NCBI GenBank assembly: GCA_017505635.1
Contig: JAFVOU010000038.1
Span: 1 to 46,678 of the forward strand
DNA: 46,678 nucleotides
Direction of reading: 5' to 3'
Origin: Oscillospiraceae bacterium
GTDB taxonomy: Bacteria; Bacillota; Clostridia; Oscillospirales; Ruminococcaceae
The translations under genes and the position numbers were made by a program. Under the pieces are notes generated by a model. That model was not told the origin of the DNA and made no database searches. It saw only the letters and a program-made list of their open reading frames with translations. Shown one piece after another: positions 36,513 to 45,227 of this stretch (position 1 is its first letter; each line of letters opens with the position of its first letter).

Positions 36513-37802
36513 ATGTTAGACATTAAAAGAATCAGAGAAAACACAGAAGAAGTAAAAGCTGCTCTCAAACGCCGCGGCACAGACTATTCTGACAAAATTG
36601 ACGAAATTCTTGCAACTGACGAAGCAAGAAGAACACTTGCAAGCAAAATTGACGGCTTGAAAGCAAAACAGAACGAGGACTCCAAACTTATTCCTCAGTA
36701 CAAAAAAGAAGGCAAGGACGCTTCTGCTCTTATGGCAGAAATGAAAGAACTTTCTGCAGAAATCAAAGAAGGTGCAGCAGAAGTTACACGCCTTGAAAAC
36801 CTGCAGAGGGACCTTCTGCTTATGGTTCCAAACACACCGGACCCAACAGTTCCTGACGGAACAAGCGATGCTGACAACGTAGAAGTACGCCGCTGGGGCG
36901 AACCAAAACAGTTTGCATTTGAACCAAAAGCTCACTGGGATATCGGCAAGGACCTTGATGTTCTTGACCCTGAAAGAGCAGCTAAAGTAACAGGTACACG
37001 TTTCCACTTCTACAAAGGTCTTGGCGCACGTCTTGAAAGAGCTATCTACAACTTCTACCTTGACCTCCACAGCACACAGCACGGCTATACAGAAATGTTC
37101 CCACCTTACATGGCTAACGAAGATTCCATGAAAGGTACAGGTCAGCTGCCTAAATTTAAAGAAGATATGTTCAAACTTGAAGGTCTGGACTACTACCTTA
37201 TCCCAACAGCAGAAGTTCCTGTAACAAACTACCACAGAGACGAAATTCTTCCTGGTAAAGAACTTCCATACAAATACTGTGCATACTCCGCTTGCTTCCG
37301 TGCAGAAGCAGGTTCCGCTGGCCGTGACACACGCGGTCTTATCCGTCAGCACCAGTTCAACAAGGTAGAACTTGTTAAATTTACAAGACCAGACCAGGGC
37401 TGGGACGAACTTGAAAGCCTTACAAACGATGCAGAACACGCACTTCAGCTTCTTGGCTTGCCACACCGTGTTGTAGCACTCTGCGCAGGCGATATGGGCT
37501 TCAGCTCTGCAAAAACATACGATATCGAAGTTTGGCTTCCAAGCTACGGCAGATATGCAGAAATTTCTTCCTGCAGCTGCTTTACAGACTACCAGGCACG
37601 CAGAATGCAGGTTCGTTTCAAAAACGAAGCTGCTGACAAAGCACAGCTCTGCTACACACTCAACGGCTCCGGTCTTGCAGTTGGCCGTACAACAGCAGCT
37701 ATCCTTGAAAACTACCAGAACGAAGACGGCAGCGTAACTGTGCCGGAAGTTCTTGTTCCTTACATGGGCGGCGTAACAGTTATCAAAAAAGGCGAACTTT
37801 AA
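36513..37802 (+). CDS. serS: Seryl-tRNA synthetase
   Basis: 429 residues. A class II synthetase. The N-terminal antiparallel coiled-coil arm (about 1-110: [20 protein letters not shown]) contacts the long arm of tRNA-Ser. Motif 2 contains [22 protein letters not shown], and motif 3 [24 protein letters not shown] precedes the ATG; no T-box leader is seen in the 59-nt gap. TTA, CTA and TCA codons are absent after codon 2, consistent with high expression. Confidence 0.98.
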   Translation: MLDIKRIRENTEEVKAALKRRGTDYSDKIDEILATDEARRTLASKIDGLKAKQNEDSKLIPQYKKEGKDASALMAEMKELSAEIKEGAAEVTRLENLQRDLLLMVPNTPDPTVPDGTSDADNVEVRRWGEPKQFAFEPKAHWDIGKDLDVLDPERAAKVTGTRFHFYKGLGARLERAIYNFYLDLHSTQHGYTEMFPPYMANEDSMKGTGQLPKFKEDMFKLEGLDYYLIPTAEVPVTNYHRDEILPGKELPYKYCAYSACFRAEAGSAGRDTRGLIRQHQFNKVELVKFTRPDQGWDELESLTNDAEHALQLLGLPHRVVALCAGDMGFSSAKTYDIEVWLPSYGRYAEISSCSCFTDYQARRMQVRFKNEAADKAQLCYTLNGSGLAVGRTTAAILENYQNEDGSVTVPEVLVPYMGGVTVIKKGEL

Positions 37803-37852
37803 TATAAAGTTTTCCACAACAGAATGATAAATGTTTAAAAGTTAAACGTTAT

Positions 37853-37886
37853 AAAACCGACGGTTTATGCCGTCGGTTTTTATTTT
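37853..37886 (+). terminator. Terminator after serS
   Basis: AAAACCGACGG / CCGTCGGTTTT, 11-bp perfect stem, 6-nt loop, then TTATTTTGG. Confidence 0.92.
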
Positions 37887-37899
37887 GGAATACAGTATT

Positions 37900-37985
37900 G
37901 TCATTCTGAACGCAGTGAAGAATCTCGTGGCAAGAAAATATTAATCTGTGCAGATGGAGAGATCCTTCGCTTTGCTCAGGATGAC
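37900..37985. repeat. Family C element, copy C5
   Basis: 86 nt, GTCATTCTGAACGCAGTG ... TCGCTTTGCTCAGGATGAC, with inverted ends. Beyond it, 37986-38270 is AT-rich and holds an ATGAATATAAAATGCATATT stretch (38068-38087) that only loosely resembles an ArgR box. Confidence 0.75.
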
Positions 37986-38277
37986 AGAAGAAAAGCAGGG
38001 TGTCAAAAGTACACAGGATTGCAAAGGACATATCCTTTGCAATAACTATACTTTATACCGCATATAAATGAATATAAAATGCATATTATTAAATATCGTT
38101 CACAAATTATTAAAATTTGGTAACAACAATTGTATAAAAAATGAATAATTGTGCCCAAGGGATGCAAATATACACAAAATATAGGGGTGTATGCATAAAA
38201 ATGCGCAAAATCATTATAAACACTGAATAATCTTAAAAATATCTGAATATTTTTTCTAAAAAATTGCAAAAAAATAC

Positions 38278-38306
38278 TTGACATTATGAAAAAGTGGGTA
38301 TATAAT
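38278..38306 (+). promoter_or_regulatory. Promoter of the amino-acid ABC transporter operon
   Basis: Consensus TTGACA (38278-38283), a 17-nt spacer, TATAAT (38301-38306). About 100 nt before the binding-protein gene; a strong promoter. Confidence 0.85.
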
Positions 38307-38407
38307 ACAGACATCAAAAACAACAACACCTCTTAAACCGGAGTTAAATAAATATACACCCCCTTTTAAAAGGCGATTACATCAAAAGTAAAAAAGGAGT
38401 TACTATT

Positions 38408-39271
38408 ATGAAAAAATTATTGGCTTTAGCACTTACACTTGCACTTTCACTTTCAATGGCAGCATGTGGTTCTTCCGAACCAGCAGCAAGCGGCGAACCA
38501 GCAAAAGAAACACTTAAAGTTGCAATCTCTCCGGACTTTGCACCAATGGAATTTGTTGACCTTTCCAAAACAGGTCAGGACCAGTACGTAGGTTTTGACG
38601 TTAGCCTTGCTAAATACATCGCAGCAGAAATGGGTAAAGAACTTGAAATCTGCCCAATGAGCTTTGACGCTTGTCAGGTTGCTGTTTCCACAGGTAAAGT
38701 TGATATGTCCATCAGCGGTTTCTCCTACACACCAGAACGTGCAGAAAACTACAACCTTTCTGACTACTACTACGCAGGCGACAACGAAACAGAACAGACA
38801 GTTATCGCTCTTAAAGAAAACGCAGCTAAATTTACATCCGCTGAAAGCTTTGCAGGCGTAAAAGTTGGCGCACAGACAGCATCCCTCCAGGAAGCACTCG
38901 TAAATGACCAGCTTGTTCCACTCGGTGCAGAACTTGTTATCTTCTCCGACATCAACACAGGCGTTCTCCAGCTTAAAAAAGGTGACTTCGAAGCTATCGC
39001 AGTAGCAACAGGTAACGGCGATGCTATCGCAGCAAACAACCCGGAAATCGCAGTTACAGACTTTACATTCGAAGTTGACGAAGCAGCAGAAAACAACCTT
39101 ATCCTCCTCAAAAAAGGTGCAGACGAACTTACAGAACAGGTTAACCAGATTCTTGCAAAAGCTTACGATGCAGGCCTCTACGGCGAATGGTATGCAGAAG
39201 CTGAAGAACTTGCAGGTATCGATACAGCAGCAGACGTTTCCTACGACGAAGACGGTAACGTAGCACAGTAA
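38408..39271 (+). CDS. Amino-acid ABC transporter substrate-binding lipoprotein
   Basis: 287 residues. Lipoprotein signal peptide with lipobox MAAC (Cys20), then a Ser/Ala/Glu linker and a type II periplasmic-binding fold (SBP_bac_3). It has VAISPDFAPMEF, the GFDVSLAKYIAAEMG segment, and the Ser-rich binding site VDMSISGFSYTPERAENYNLSDYYY. The ligand is probably a polar amino acid; specificity cannot be read from the sequence. AAAAAAGGAG precedes the ATG. First gene of the operon and likely expressed more than the membrane genes because a hairpin follows it. Confidence 0.92.
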   Translation: MKKLLALALTLALSLSMAACGSSEPAASGEPAKETLKVAISPDFAPMEFVDLSKTGQDQYVGFDVSLAKYIAAEMGKELEICPMSFDACQVAVSTGKVDMSISGFSYTPERAENYNLSDYYYAGDNETEQTVIALKENAAKFTSAESFAGVKVGAQTASLQEALVNDQLVPLGAELVIFSDINTGVLQLKKGDFEAIAVATGNGDAIAANNPEIAVTDFTFEVDEAAENNLILLKKGADELTEQVNQILAKAYDAGLYGEWYAEAEELAGIDTAADVSYDEDGNVAQ

Positions 39272-39308
39272 AATAAAAAGTTTTAAATTGTCGATAATAC
39301 GCATTGAC

Positions 39309-39338
39309 GAGCCGACAGCCCAAAACGGTTGTCGGCTC
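39309..39338 (+). terminator. Intercistronic hairpin after the binding-protein gene
   Basis: GAGCCGACAGCC / GGTTGTCGGCTC, 12-bp stem with a 6-nt loop. It is followed by A-rich rather than T-rich sequence, so it fits better as an mRNA-stabilising hairpin or weak attenuator inside the operon than as a full terminator. Confidence 0.6.
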
Positions 39339-39507
39339 AAAAATGTCTGAAAGGGCAGTTGAATATATATTTTTCCGCCAAAGGTTTTGGCTGATAAATA
39401 TGTATTTAAGGCAAAAGGCTTTAAAAATACAGCGGAATGTGATATATTGTATAAATCATATGTCATTAAAAAATCAGTTTAAATAAAATTTTAAGGAGAT
39501 ACATATT

Positions 39508-40188
39508 ATGGATTTGGGTCTGGTATGTGCCAACATAGTAAAGCTTTGGACTAACTATTGGCATATTTATCTTATCGAAGGTGTTCTGACTACACTTAAA
39601 CTTACAGTTTTTGCAGTTGTGCTTGGTGCTTTGCTGGGCGTTGTTGTTGCATTGCTTAAAATGAGCAAAAGCAAAATTGTACGCTTCTTTATCACAGCTT
39701 ACATCGAAATTATCCGCGGCACACCACTTTTGCTGCAGTTGATGCTGTTCTACTTTGTTCTGCCACAGCTTATACCGGTTTTCGATTTTAACGAATTTAC
39801 CTGGGTTGCAATCGCTTTGTGTATCAACTCATCCGCATATGTTTCCGAAATTTTCCGTTCCGGTATTCAGTCTGTTGACAAAGGTCAGACAGAAGCTGCA
39901 CGTTCCCTTGGTCTTTCCAGCGGTCAGACAATGCTGCGCATTGTTATGCCACAGGCTATCAAAAACATTCTGCCTGCTCTGGGTAACGAATTTATTATGA
40001 TGCTTAAAGAAACATCCCTTGCATCCACATTCTTTATCGGCGACCTTATGACAAGCCACGCTATCGTTAAAGGTGCAACATTCCTTATGCTTGAATCTCT
40101 CATTATCACAGGTGCTATCTATTTGTGTATGACATATCCATTGTCCAAACTTGTTGAAGCTTTTGAAAGGAAGATGAAAAATGCATAA
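39508..40188 (+). CDS. Polar amino-acid ABC transporter permease
   Basis: 226 residues (HisMQ/GlnP type). N-terminal region [21 protein letters not shown], conserved [20 protein letters not shown], and the EAA loop [22 protein letters not shown] that contacts the ATPase. About five TM helices. AAGGAG precedes the ATG. Overlaps the ATPase gene by 8 nt. Confidence 0.95.
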   Translation: MDLGLVCANIVKLWTNYWHIYLIEGVLTTLKLTVFAVVLGALLGVVVALLKMSKSKIVRFFITAYIEIIRGTPLLLQLMLFYFVLPQLIPVFDFNEFTWVAIALCINSSAYVSEIFRSGIQSVDKGQTEAARSLGLSSGQTMLRIVMPQAIKNILPALGNEFIMMLKETSLASTFFIGDLMTSHAIVKGATFLMLESLIITGAIYLCMTYPLSKLVEAFERKMKNA

Positions 40189-40921
40189 TACAAACGAAAT
40201 TATCAAAACTGTTGACCTGCACAAAAGCTTTGGCAAGCTGCACGTTCTGCAGGGCGTAAACGAAACTGTTAAAAAAGGCGAAGTTGTTACTGTTATCGGT
40301 CCTTCCGGCGGCGGTAAATCCACATTCCTCCGCTGCTTAAACCTGCTTGAAGTGCCTGAAAAAGGTCAGATTTTCTTCGAAGGTACAGATATTACACAGA
40401 AAGGTGTAAACATCGACCTTCACCGTCAGAAGATGGGTATGGTGTTCCAGAACTTTAATGTGTTCCCACACCTTGACGTTTGCAAAAACATTACACTTAC
40501 ACCTGTTCTTACAAAGAAAAAATCCGAGGCAGAAGCTGAAGAAATGGCAAAGGAACTGCTTAACCGCGTTGGCCTTATCGACAAACTTCACGAAATGCCT
40601 GGCAAACTTTCCGGTGGTCAGAAACAGCGTCTTGCAATCGTTCGTGCACTTGCAATGGAACCTGATGTAATGCTCTTTGACGAACCAACATCCGCACTTG
40701 ACCCTGAAATGGTTGGCGAAGTTCTTGACGTTATCAAGGACCTTGTTAAAGGCGGTATGACAAGTGTTATCGTTACACACGAAATGCGCTTTGCAAGAGA
40801 AGTATCCGACAGAGTTCTCTTTATGGCAGAAGGCAACGTAATGGAAAGCGGCAAACCTGCTGATATGTTTGACAATCCGCAGACACCGCGTTTTAAAGAG
40901 TTTTTGTCAAAAGTTCTTTAA
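40181..40921 (+). CDS. Polar amino-acid ABC transporter ATP-binding protein
   Basis: 246 residues (GlnQ type). Walker [11 protein letters not shown]-loop [13 protein letters not shown], signature LSGGQKQR, Walker [16 protein letters not shown]-loop VTHEM. Powers import together with the upstream permease and lipoprotein. Translationally coupled to the permease gene. Confidence 0.97.
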   Translation: MHNTNEIIKTVDLHKSFGKLHVLQGVNETVKKGEVVTVIGPSGGGKSTFLRCLNLLEVPEKGQIFFEGTDITQKGVNIDLHRQKMGMVFQNFNVFPHLDVCKNITLTPVLTKKKSEAEAEEMAKELLNRVGLIDKLHEMPGKLSGGQKQRLAIVRALAMEPDVMLFDEPTSALDPEMVGEVLDVIKDLVKGGMTSVIVTHEMRFAREVSDRVLFMAEGNVMESGKPADMFDNPQTPRFKEFLSKVL

Positions 40922-40943
40922 TTGAATAACAGCAAAACAATGT

Positions 40944-41003
40944 AAGGGCTGATGCCCACATCAGTCTTGGTAAATTTGCGGGCCGATGTGAGTGTCAGCC
41001 CTT
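40944..41003 (+). terminator. Long imperfect hairpin terminator of the ABC operon
   Basis: AAGGGCTGA ... TCAGCCCTT outer stem with inner CACATC/GATGTG and a variable loop; followed by GTTATATT. The strong stem with a modest T-rich tail supports termination. Confidence 0.65.
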
Positions 41004-41023
41004 GTTATATTAAAGATACTTCG

Positions 41024-41242
41024 GGGGAGTGGAATGAGGGGGCGGAGCCCCTTCTGATAAAAATATGTATTGTCGCTATATCTGCACAGGCAAAGCGGCG
41101 CGGTGTGGACAGAGGTGTCCACGGAAGCGCCACACAAAAGCGACCTTGCAGTACATATTTTGCGTGGGGCGCTGCGTCGCAATCAGCGCCACTTTTGGTC
41201 ACTTTTGGTGTCAAAAGTGACAGGCAACGCCTTTGGCGTTTA
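41024..41242 (+). repeat. Family D modular hairpin repeat, copy D6
   Basis: About 219 nt. GGGGGCGGAGCCCC hairpin, GCGGCGCGGTGTGG ... CCAC-GGAAGCGCC module shared with D3, then GCGCTG...CAGCGC and GTCACTTTTG-GTGT-CAAAAGTGAC, ending GCCTTTGGCG. It occupies the gap between the ABC operon and the amidohydrolase. Confidence 0.75.
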
Positions 41243-41271
41243 ATATGCAATATTAAAAAAGGGTGATTATT

Positions 41272-42705
41272 ATGAAACAGTCTATATACAACACAGTTGA
41301 AGAAAAGGCAAAGGTTATCACAGATTTGTCTGACAAAATCTGGGGTTTTGCCGAAATTTCAATGGAAGAATTCCAGTCCACAGCTGCCTATGTTGAGGTT
41401 ATGAAAAACGAAGGCTTTGAGGTGCAGACAAATCTCTGCGGCATAAAAACAGCTTTCAGCGGCAGATTTGGCAGCGGCAAGCCTGTTATCGGCATCCTTG
41501 GCGAATTTGACGCATTAAGCGGTCTTTCCCAGGTGTCCGAAGCTACACAGCGCGAATGGCTGTGCGAAGGCGGCAACGGTCACGGCTGCGGCCACAACCT
41601 TTTGGGTGCGGCTTCTCTGGGTGCGGCAATTGCAGTCAAAAAAGAAATCGAAAAAGGCAATCTGCAGGGCACGGTTGTGTTCTACGGCTGCCCTGGCGAA
41701 GAAGGCTGTGCGGGTAAGGCATTTATGGCAAGGGACGGCATGTTCCGTGACCTTGATGCAGCACTCTGCTGGCATCCAAGTGATGTAAACGAGGTTACAA
41801 CAGGCAGCAACGCAGCCTGTATGCAGTTTGAATATACATTTACAGGGCTTACAGCCCACGCAGCAGGGGACCCGCAGAACGGCCGCAGTGCCCTTGATGC
41901 AGCGGAACTTATGAATGTGGGTGTGCAGTTCCTCCGTGAACATATGCCAAAAAAATGCTCCATTCACTATTCCTTCAGCGATGTGGGCGGCATCTCTCCA
42001 AACGTTGTTCAGCCAAAGGCAAGCACAATCTATATGGTGCGGGGCGAAAATGTGACCGAAGCAAAAAAACTGCTCAGCCGTGTGCACAAGGTGGCACAGG
42101 GTGCGGCACTTATGACCGAAACAGAGGTTGAATGGAAACAGATTGACGGCACATCCAACACACTGTCCAACCACGCACTGGAAGAAGTTATCTTTGCAAA
42201 CCTGTGTCAGGCACCTCTGCCACAGTTTACTGCCGAAGAAGAACAGTTTGCGGCGGCGATAAAATCCACATTTGTGGCAGAACAGCTGCCAAGCGACGGC
42301 GCACAGCTTAACTGGGAGGTTAAAAAGGCAGTTATGGAAAAATCTGCAAACGGCACAATTCCTCTTAACAACTTTGTTGTGCCATATGCACCAAGCGATT
42401 ATTTCAGCCCGGGTTCCACCGATGTGGGCGATGTAAGCTGGCTTACACCTACAGCGCAGTTTACAGCAGCAACATGGGCAAGCGGCAACCCAGGTCACAG
42501 CTGGCAGAACGTTGCAATGGGCAAATCCTCCGTTGCACACAAGGGTGTTCTGTATGCGGCAAAGGTGCTTGCGGCAACAACAGCCGACCTTATGACAAAC
42601 CCGCAGCTGCTTGAAAAGGCAAAGGCAGAATTTGCGGTTTCGGCAGCAGCAGGCTATGACTGCCCGCTGGAGGCTTATGTAAAGGCACCGCACGTTGATG
42701 AATAA
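41272..42705 (+). CDS. M20 family amidohydrolase, AbgB-like
   Basis: 477 residues from ATG 41272 (AAAAGGGTG upstream; the GTG nine nt earlier is within that site). It resembles p-aminobenzoyl-glutamate hydrolase subunit B (481 residues): GEFDALSGLSQVS, the metal-ligand segment GNGHGCGHNLLGAAS, GCPGEEGCAGKAFM, CWHPSDVNEV, the dimerisation-domain GLTAHAAGDPQNGRSALDAA, and the C-terminal STDVGDVSW. Likely cleaves an N-acyl or aminobenzoyl amino acid in the cytoplasm, releasing glutamate or a related product. No AbgA partner is adjacent. It lies downstream of an amino-acid ABC transporter, separated by repeat D6. Confidence 0.9.
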   Translation: MKQSIYNTVEEKAKVITDLSDKIWGFAEISMEEFQSTAAYVEVMKNEGFEVQTNLCGIKTAFSGRFGSGKPVIGILGEFDALSGLSQVSEATQREWLCEGGNGHGCGHNLLGAASLGAAIAVKKEIEKGNLQGTVVFYGCPGEEGCAGKAFMARDGMFRDLDAALCWHPSDVNEVTTGSNAACMQFEYTFTGLTAHAAGDPQNGRSALDAAELMNVGVQFLREHMPKKCSIHYSFSDVGGISPNVVQPKASTIYMVRGENVTEAKKLLSRVHKVAQGAALMTETEVEWKQIDGTSNTLSNHALEEVIFANLCQAPLPQFTAEEEQFAAAIKSTFVAEQLPSDGAQLNWEVKKAVMEKSANGTIPLNNFVVPYAPSDYFSPGSTDVGDVSWLTPTAQFTAATWASGNPGHSWQNVAMGKSSVAHKGVLYAAKVLAATTADLMTNPQLLEKAKAEFAVSAAAGYDCPLEAYVKAPHVDE

Positions 42706-42771
42706 AAACAGGGAAGACCTGTGACATGGCAGGGAATAATTATTCCCGCAGGTCAACAGCTGAAAATTAAT

Positions 42772-42848
42772 GTCATTCTGAGGCTTTATGCCGAGGAATC
42801 CCTCGGTTTGATTGAACAAATAGATTCTTCGCTATCGCTCAGAATGAC
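42772..42848. repeat. Family C element, copy C6
   Basis: 77 nt, GTCATTCTGAGGCTTTATGC ... CGCTATCGCTCAGAATGAC; the shortest copy, with an almost intact right end. Confidence 0.75.
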
Positions 42849-42921
42849 ATTTTGTTTTGTTATATTGAACAGTGATATCTTATGTGATATACTCAAAATA
42901 TAATATAAAAGGGGAAATATT

Positions 42922-43380
42922 ATGGAAACTAAAAAATCTGATATAGATATTCTGCCAATGCTGTTTAGGGCAATAGCCTGCGGTGCAATTATCACAATCG
43001 GTGCGTGGCGCGTGGGTTACGGCATGGATTTTGGCCTTGAGCTTAACCCTATGATTGAACGTGCAGTAAGTGTGGTTATAATGTCGGTGCTGTTTATGGC
43101 TGCCACATATATTCCAAAACGTATGACAGAAAAAAAGGTAAAGCGCTGGCAGGTGCACCTTGCGGCGGCTGTGCTTTATGCTTTTGTGGTGGCTGGGGTG
43201 CTGTATGCATTTGGTTTTTACACACCGACATGGGCGCAGAGTGCAACAAGCACACCTATACCGCCTGTGTGGATTCAGCTTGCAAAACCGTCAGCACTTT
43301 TTGCGGTGATATACTTTGCTGCAAACTATATGGGTGACAAAATGAAAGGCAGAGACAAAGAGGAAAAAGACAATGATTAA
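42922..43380 (+). CDS. Four-TM membrane protein, unknown
   Basis: 152 residues with four hydrophobic helices (about 12-34, 47-68, 78-100, 110-130) and a short charged C-terminal tail (KGRDKEEKDND). No family recognised. AAAAGGGGAAA precedes the ATG. Overlaps the next gene by 8 nt, so the two are co-translated. Confidence 0.7.
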   Translation: METKKSDIDILPMLFRAIACGAIITIGAWRVGYGMDFGLELNPMIERAVSVVIMSVLFMAATYIPKRMTEKKVKRWQVHLAAAVLYAFVVAGVLYAFGFYTPTWAQSATSTPIPPVWIQLAKPSALFAVIYFAANYMGDKMKGRDKEEKDND

Positions 43381-43690
43381 AGACAATAAATCCGACGAAA
43401 TGTATAAAGAAAAACAGCGCAGTGACCGCGAAATTATCGATATGGTAACTATGGCGGGCATTACATACGAAGACGAAGATGACGGCACACAGGTGTTCTT
43501 TGAGGTTGTGGCGGCATTTCCTGATGACGAAAGCGGCAAAATCTATTTTGTATGCGGCGAAGAAAACAATCCAAACGGCGAACTTGCATTCTTCTATCAC
43601 TATATGGGCGAAGTGAGTGCTGTGGAAGATGACGAAGAATTTATGTTTGTGGCACAGCTTTATGAAGAATGGGCAGCAGGCGAGCAGTAG
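43373..43690 (+). CDS. Acidic protein, DUF1292-like
   Basis: 105 residues, very rich in Glu/Asp. The central pattern EDDGTQVFFEVVAAFPDDESGKIYFVC and the C-terminal VEDDEEFMFVAQLYEEW resemble DUF1292 proteins, small acidic Firmicutes proteins of unknown function. No TM or signal peptide. Coupled to the upstream membrane protein by an 8-nt overlap. Confidence 0.6.
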   Translation: MIKDNKSDEMYKEKQRSDREIIDMVTMAGITYEDEDDGTQVFFEVVAAFPDDESGKIYFVCGEENNPNGELAFFYHYMGEVSAVEDDEEFMFVAQLYEEWAAGEQ

Positions 43691-43781
43691 CTTTCTGACA
43701 CATCAGTGCTGACGGCGGGGATTTAAGCCGTAAGTTAAAGCTTAAAACGGATTTCTGAAAGGCTGAAAGGAGGTTGCGGCA

Positions 43782-44321
43782 ATGAACAGACAGCAAAACA
43801 ATAGCTCTTGCGGCAGAAAGGGGAAATGTTCTTTGAAAATTTTGGGCATAGCCATTGCGGCGGTTATTATTGCGGCGGTGTTTGCCCTTGCGGCAAAGGG
43901 CGGCAGACAGCGCACAGTGGGCGCGGATATTTCCATATCAGATGTAACGGAATTTTATTACACCATATCAGCCTCAACCAACCCTGCATACTGGCGGCAG
44001 TACCGTTTTTATATGGAGGGGGAACAGTGGTGGTTTTTCCACGAGGCAAGGCAGGGCAGCCACTGGCCGCTGACCGAAGCGGACACCGTTATATCCTGCG
44101 GGGCAAAGGAACTGTCACAGCAGGAGTATGAGCAGTTTACAGCCTGCATAAGCGGCGGCAGGGTGACAAAGCGCGAGGAAAGCACCGACAGTGGCAGCAA
44201 GGGACCGTGGCTGTATCTTTACTGGAAAGGAGACAAGGGAAAATATCAGCAGTTTTCCTTTGCAGATTACAGCGCACAGACAGCTTTTGAAGGTCTCTGT
44301 GAAAAACTTAAGGTGGAATAA
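43782..44321 (+). CDS. N-terminally anchored extracytoplasmic protein, unknown
   Basis: 179 residues. A short basic N-terminus, then one TM helix at about 18-37 (LKILGIAIAAVIIAAVFALA), then an extracytoplasmic domain with many aromatic residues (YWRQYRFYMEGEQWWFFHEA; WLYLYWKGDKGKYQQFSF). No family recognised. GAAAGGAGG precedes the ATG. It appears monocistronic, with its own terminator. Confidence 0.65.
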   Translation: MNRQQNNSSCGRKGKCSLKILGIAIAAVIIAAVFALAAKGGRQRTVGADISISDVTEFYYTISASTNPAYWRQYRFYMEGEQWWFFHEARQGSHWPLTEADTVISCGAKELSQQEYEQFTACISGGRVTKREESTDSGSKGPWLYLYWKGDKGKYQQFSFADYSAQTAFEGLCEKLKVE

Positions 44322-44346
44322 GCGGCATATTTACCGTAAAAATAAA

Positions 44347-44390
44347 ATTCTCTGTACACAAAAGCAGATGTGTGCAGAGAATATTTTTAT
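44347..44390 (+). terminator. Terminator after the anchored protein gene
   Basis: ATTCTCTGTACACA / TGTGTGCAGAGAAT, 14 pairs including a G-T pair, 8-nt loop, then ATTTTTATT. From here to 44570 the sequence is AT-rich, with TTCAACA words but no gene. Confidence 0.88.
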
Positions 44391-44572
44391 TGGGATTTTT
44401 GAAAAAATCCCGTCAGTTTTTGGATTTTTCGGATTTTTTTAATAAATATGCGGTGAAAAGCAGGAAAACTTTCAACATAAACACAACATATTGTTTAAAA
44501 TTTTAAAACGCATTCAACATTTTGGTTTAAGAAAAAAATATAAAAAAATTTAAAAAATTTTTAAAAAAAGTG

Positions 44573-44601
44573 TTGACAAATAGCATTTCGTATATTATAA
44601 T
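44573..44601 (+). promoter_or_regulatory. Promoter of the tRNA cluster
   Basis: Perfect TTGACA (44573-44578), 17-nt spacer, TATAAT (44596-44601), 29 nt before tRNA-Met. Confidence 0.9.
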
Positions 44602-44630
44602 AATCTAGCATTCGAAATGAATGTATGCGT

Positions 44631-44707
44631 GGCGGTATAGCTCAGTTGGCTAGAGCAACCGGTTCATACCCGGTAGGTCGTAAGTTCAAGTCTCACTGCC
44701 GCTACCA
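44631..44707 (+). tRNA. tRNA-Met (CAT), elongator type
   Basis: 77 nt including an encoded CCA. Anticodon stem ACCGG/CCGGT with loop TTCATAC gives CAT. The acceptor stem pairs GGCGGTA with TGCCGCT. It lacks the first-pair mismatch and the three G-C anticodon pairs of initiator tRNA, so elongator Met is preferred; tRNA-Ile with modified CAT is a less likely alternative. Confidence 0.93.
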
Positions 44708-44712
44708 TTTTC

Positions 44713-44787
44713 GGCCCGTTGGTCAAGCGGTTAAGACACCGCCCTTTCACGGCGGTAACACGAGTTCGATTCTCGTACGGGTCACCA
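44713..44787 (+). tRNA. tRNA-Glu (TTC), first copy
   Basis: 75 nt with CCA. Anticodon stem CCGCC/GGCGG, loop CTTTCAC, anticodon TTC. Acceptor GGCCCGT pairs with ACGGGTC. Five nt after tRNA-Met, so one precursor. Identical to the copy at 44879. Confidence 0.95.
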
Positions 44788-44878
44788 CAGTTTAGGGCGC
44801 TACTAATCTAGTGCCCTATAACTTTGCAATCAGCAGTAGAAGCTCGTTCTAGGCCGGGTGACTGCTGTTTATATATAT
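44788..44878 (+). other. Spacer with two hairpins between identical tRNA-Glu genes
   Basis: 91 nt. Hairpin 1: TAGGGCGCTA (44793-44802) with TAGTGCCCTA (44809-44818), ten pairs. Hairpin 2: CAGCAGT (44831-44837) with ACTGCTG (44861-44867). No open frame. It could be a pre-tRNA processing structure or the scar of an insertion. Confidence 0.5.
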
Positions 44879-44953
44879 GGCCCGTTGGTCAAGCGGTTAA
44901 GACACCGCCCTTTCACGGCGGTAACACGAGTTCGATTCTCGTACGGGTCACCA
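44879..44953 (+). tRNA. tRNA-Glu (TTC), second copy
   Basis: 75 nt, identical to the copy at 44713-44787, including CCA. Followed at once by a terminator. Confidence 0.95.
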
Positions 44954-44988
44954 AAAATCCCTTAAACGAAAGTTTGAGGGATTTTTAC
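44953..44988 (+). terminator. Terminator of the tRNA cluster
   Basis: AAAAATCCCTTAAAC-GAAA-GTTTGAGGGATTTTT, 15 pairs with a GAAA tetraloop and T-tail, starting at the last base of the tRNA. Confidence 0.9.
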
Positions 44989-45110
44989 TTATTACCTATT
45001 CACTCTTCACTATTACCTCCACCAAAAAATCTTGGGATTTTTGGAAGGTAAAAAGTAATAGTTAATAGTGAAGAAGTTAACGAAAGTTTGAGGTTTTTTC
45101 TTTTTTACTC
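44989..45110. repeat. Inverted repeat and partial terminator duplicate after the tRNA cluster
   Basis: Arms CTTCACTATTACC (about 45006) and AATAGTGAAGAAG (about 45064) surround CCAAAAAATC-TTGG-GATTTTTGG. The stretch TAACGAAAGTTTGAGG then repeats part of the tRNA terminator before a T-run. TTATTACCTATTCACT-type words are commonly seen as intergenic repeats in gut Clostridia. No gene. Confidence 0.5.
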
Positions 45111-45137
45111 TTCATTTTCTTCTCTATCATCCCCACA

Positions 45138-45166
45138 TTGACATACGTATACTATTATGGTATAAT
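45138..45166 (+). promoter_or_regulatory. Promoter of the GH25 gene
   Basis: Perfect TTGACA (45138-45143), 17-nt spacer, TATAAT (45161-45166), about 60 nt before the start codon. Confidence 0.85.
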
Positions 45167-45227
45167 TAAAATGATGACCTCTCCCCTCTTCTTTGGGAAT
45201 ACTTACACCAAAAGTTGGAGGTATTTT

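Noticed and set aside
38068..38087. ArgR-like box upstream of the amino-acid ABC operon
   Set aside because: The half-sites are spaced one base too far and one half deviates; in sequence this AT-rich the match is not convincing.
44450..44560. TTCAACA words resembling the origin DnaA boxes upstream of the tRNA cluster
   Set aside because: Isolated, with poor first bases, and no trio or GC-rich patch nearby; expected by chance in AT-rich DNA.
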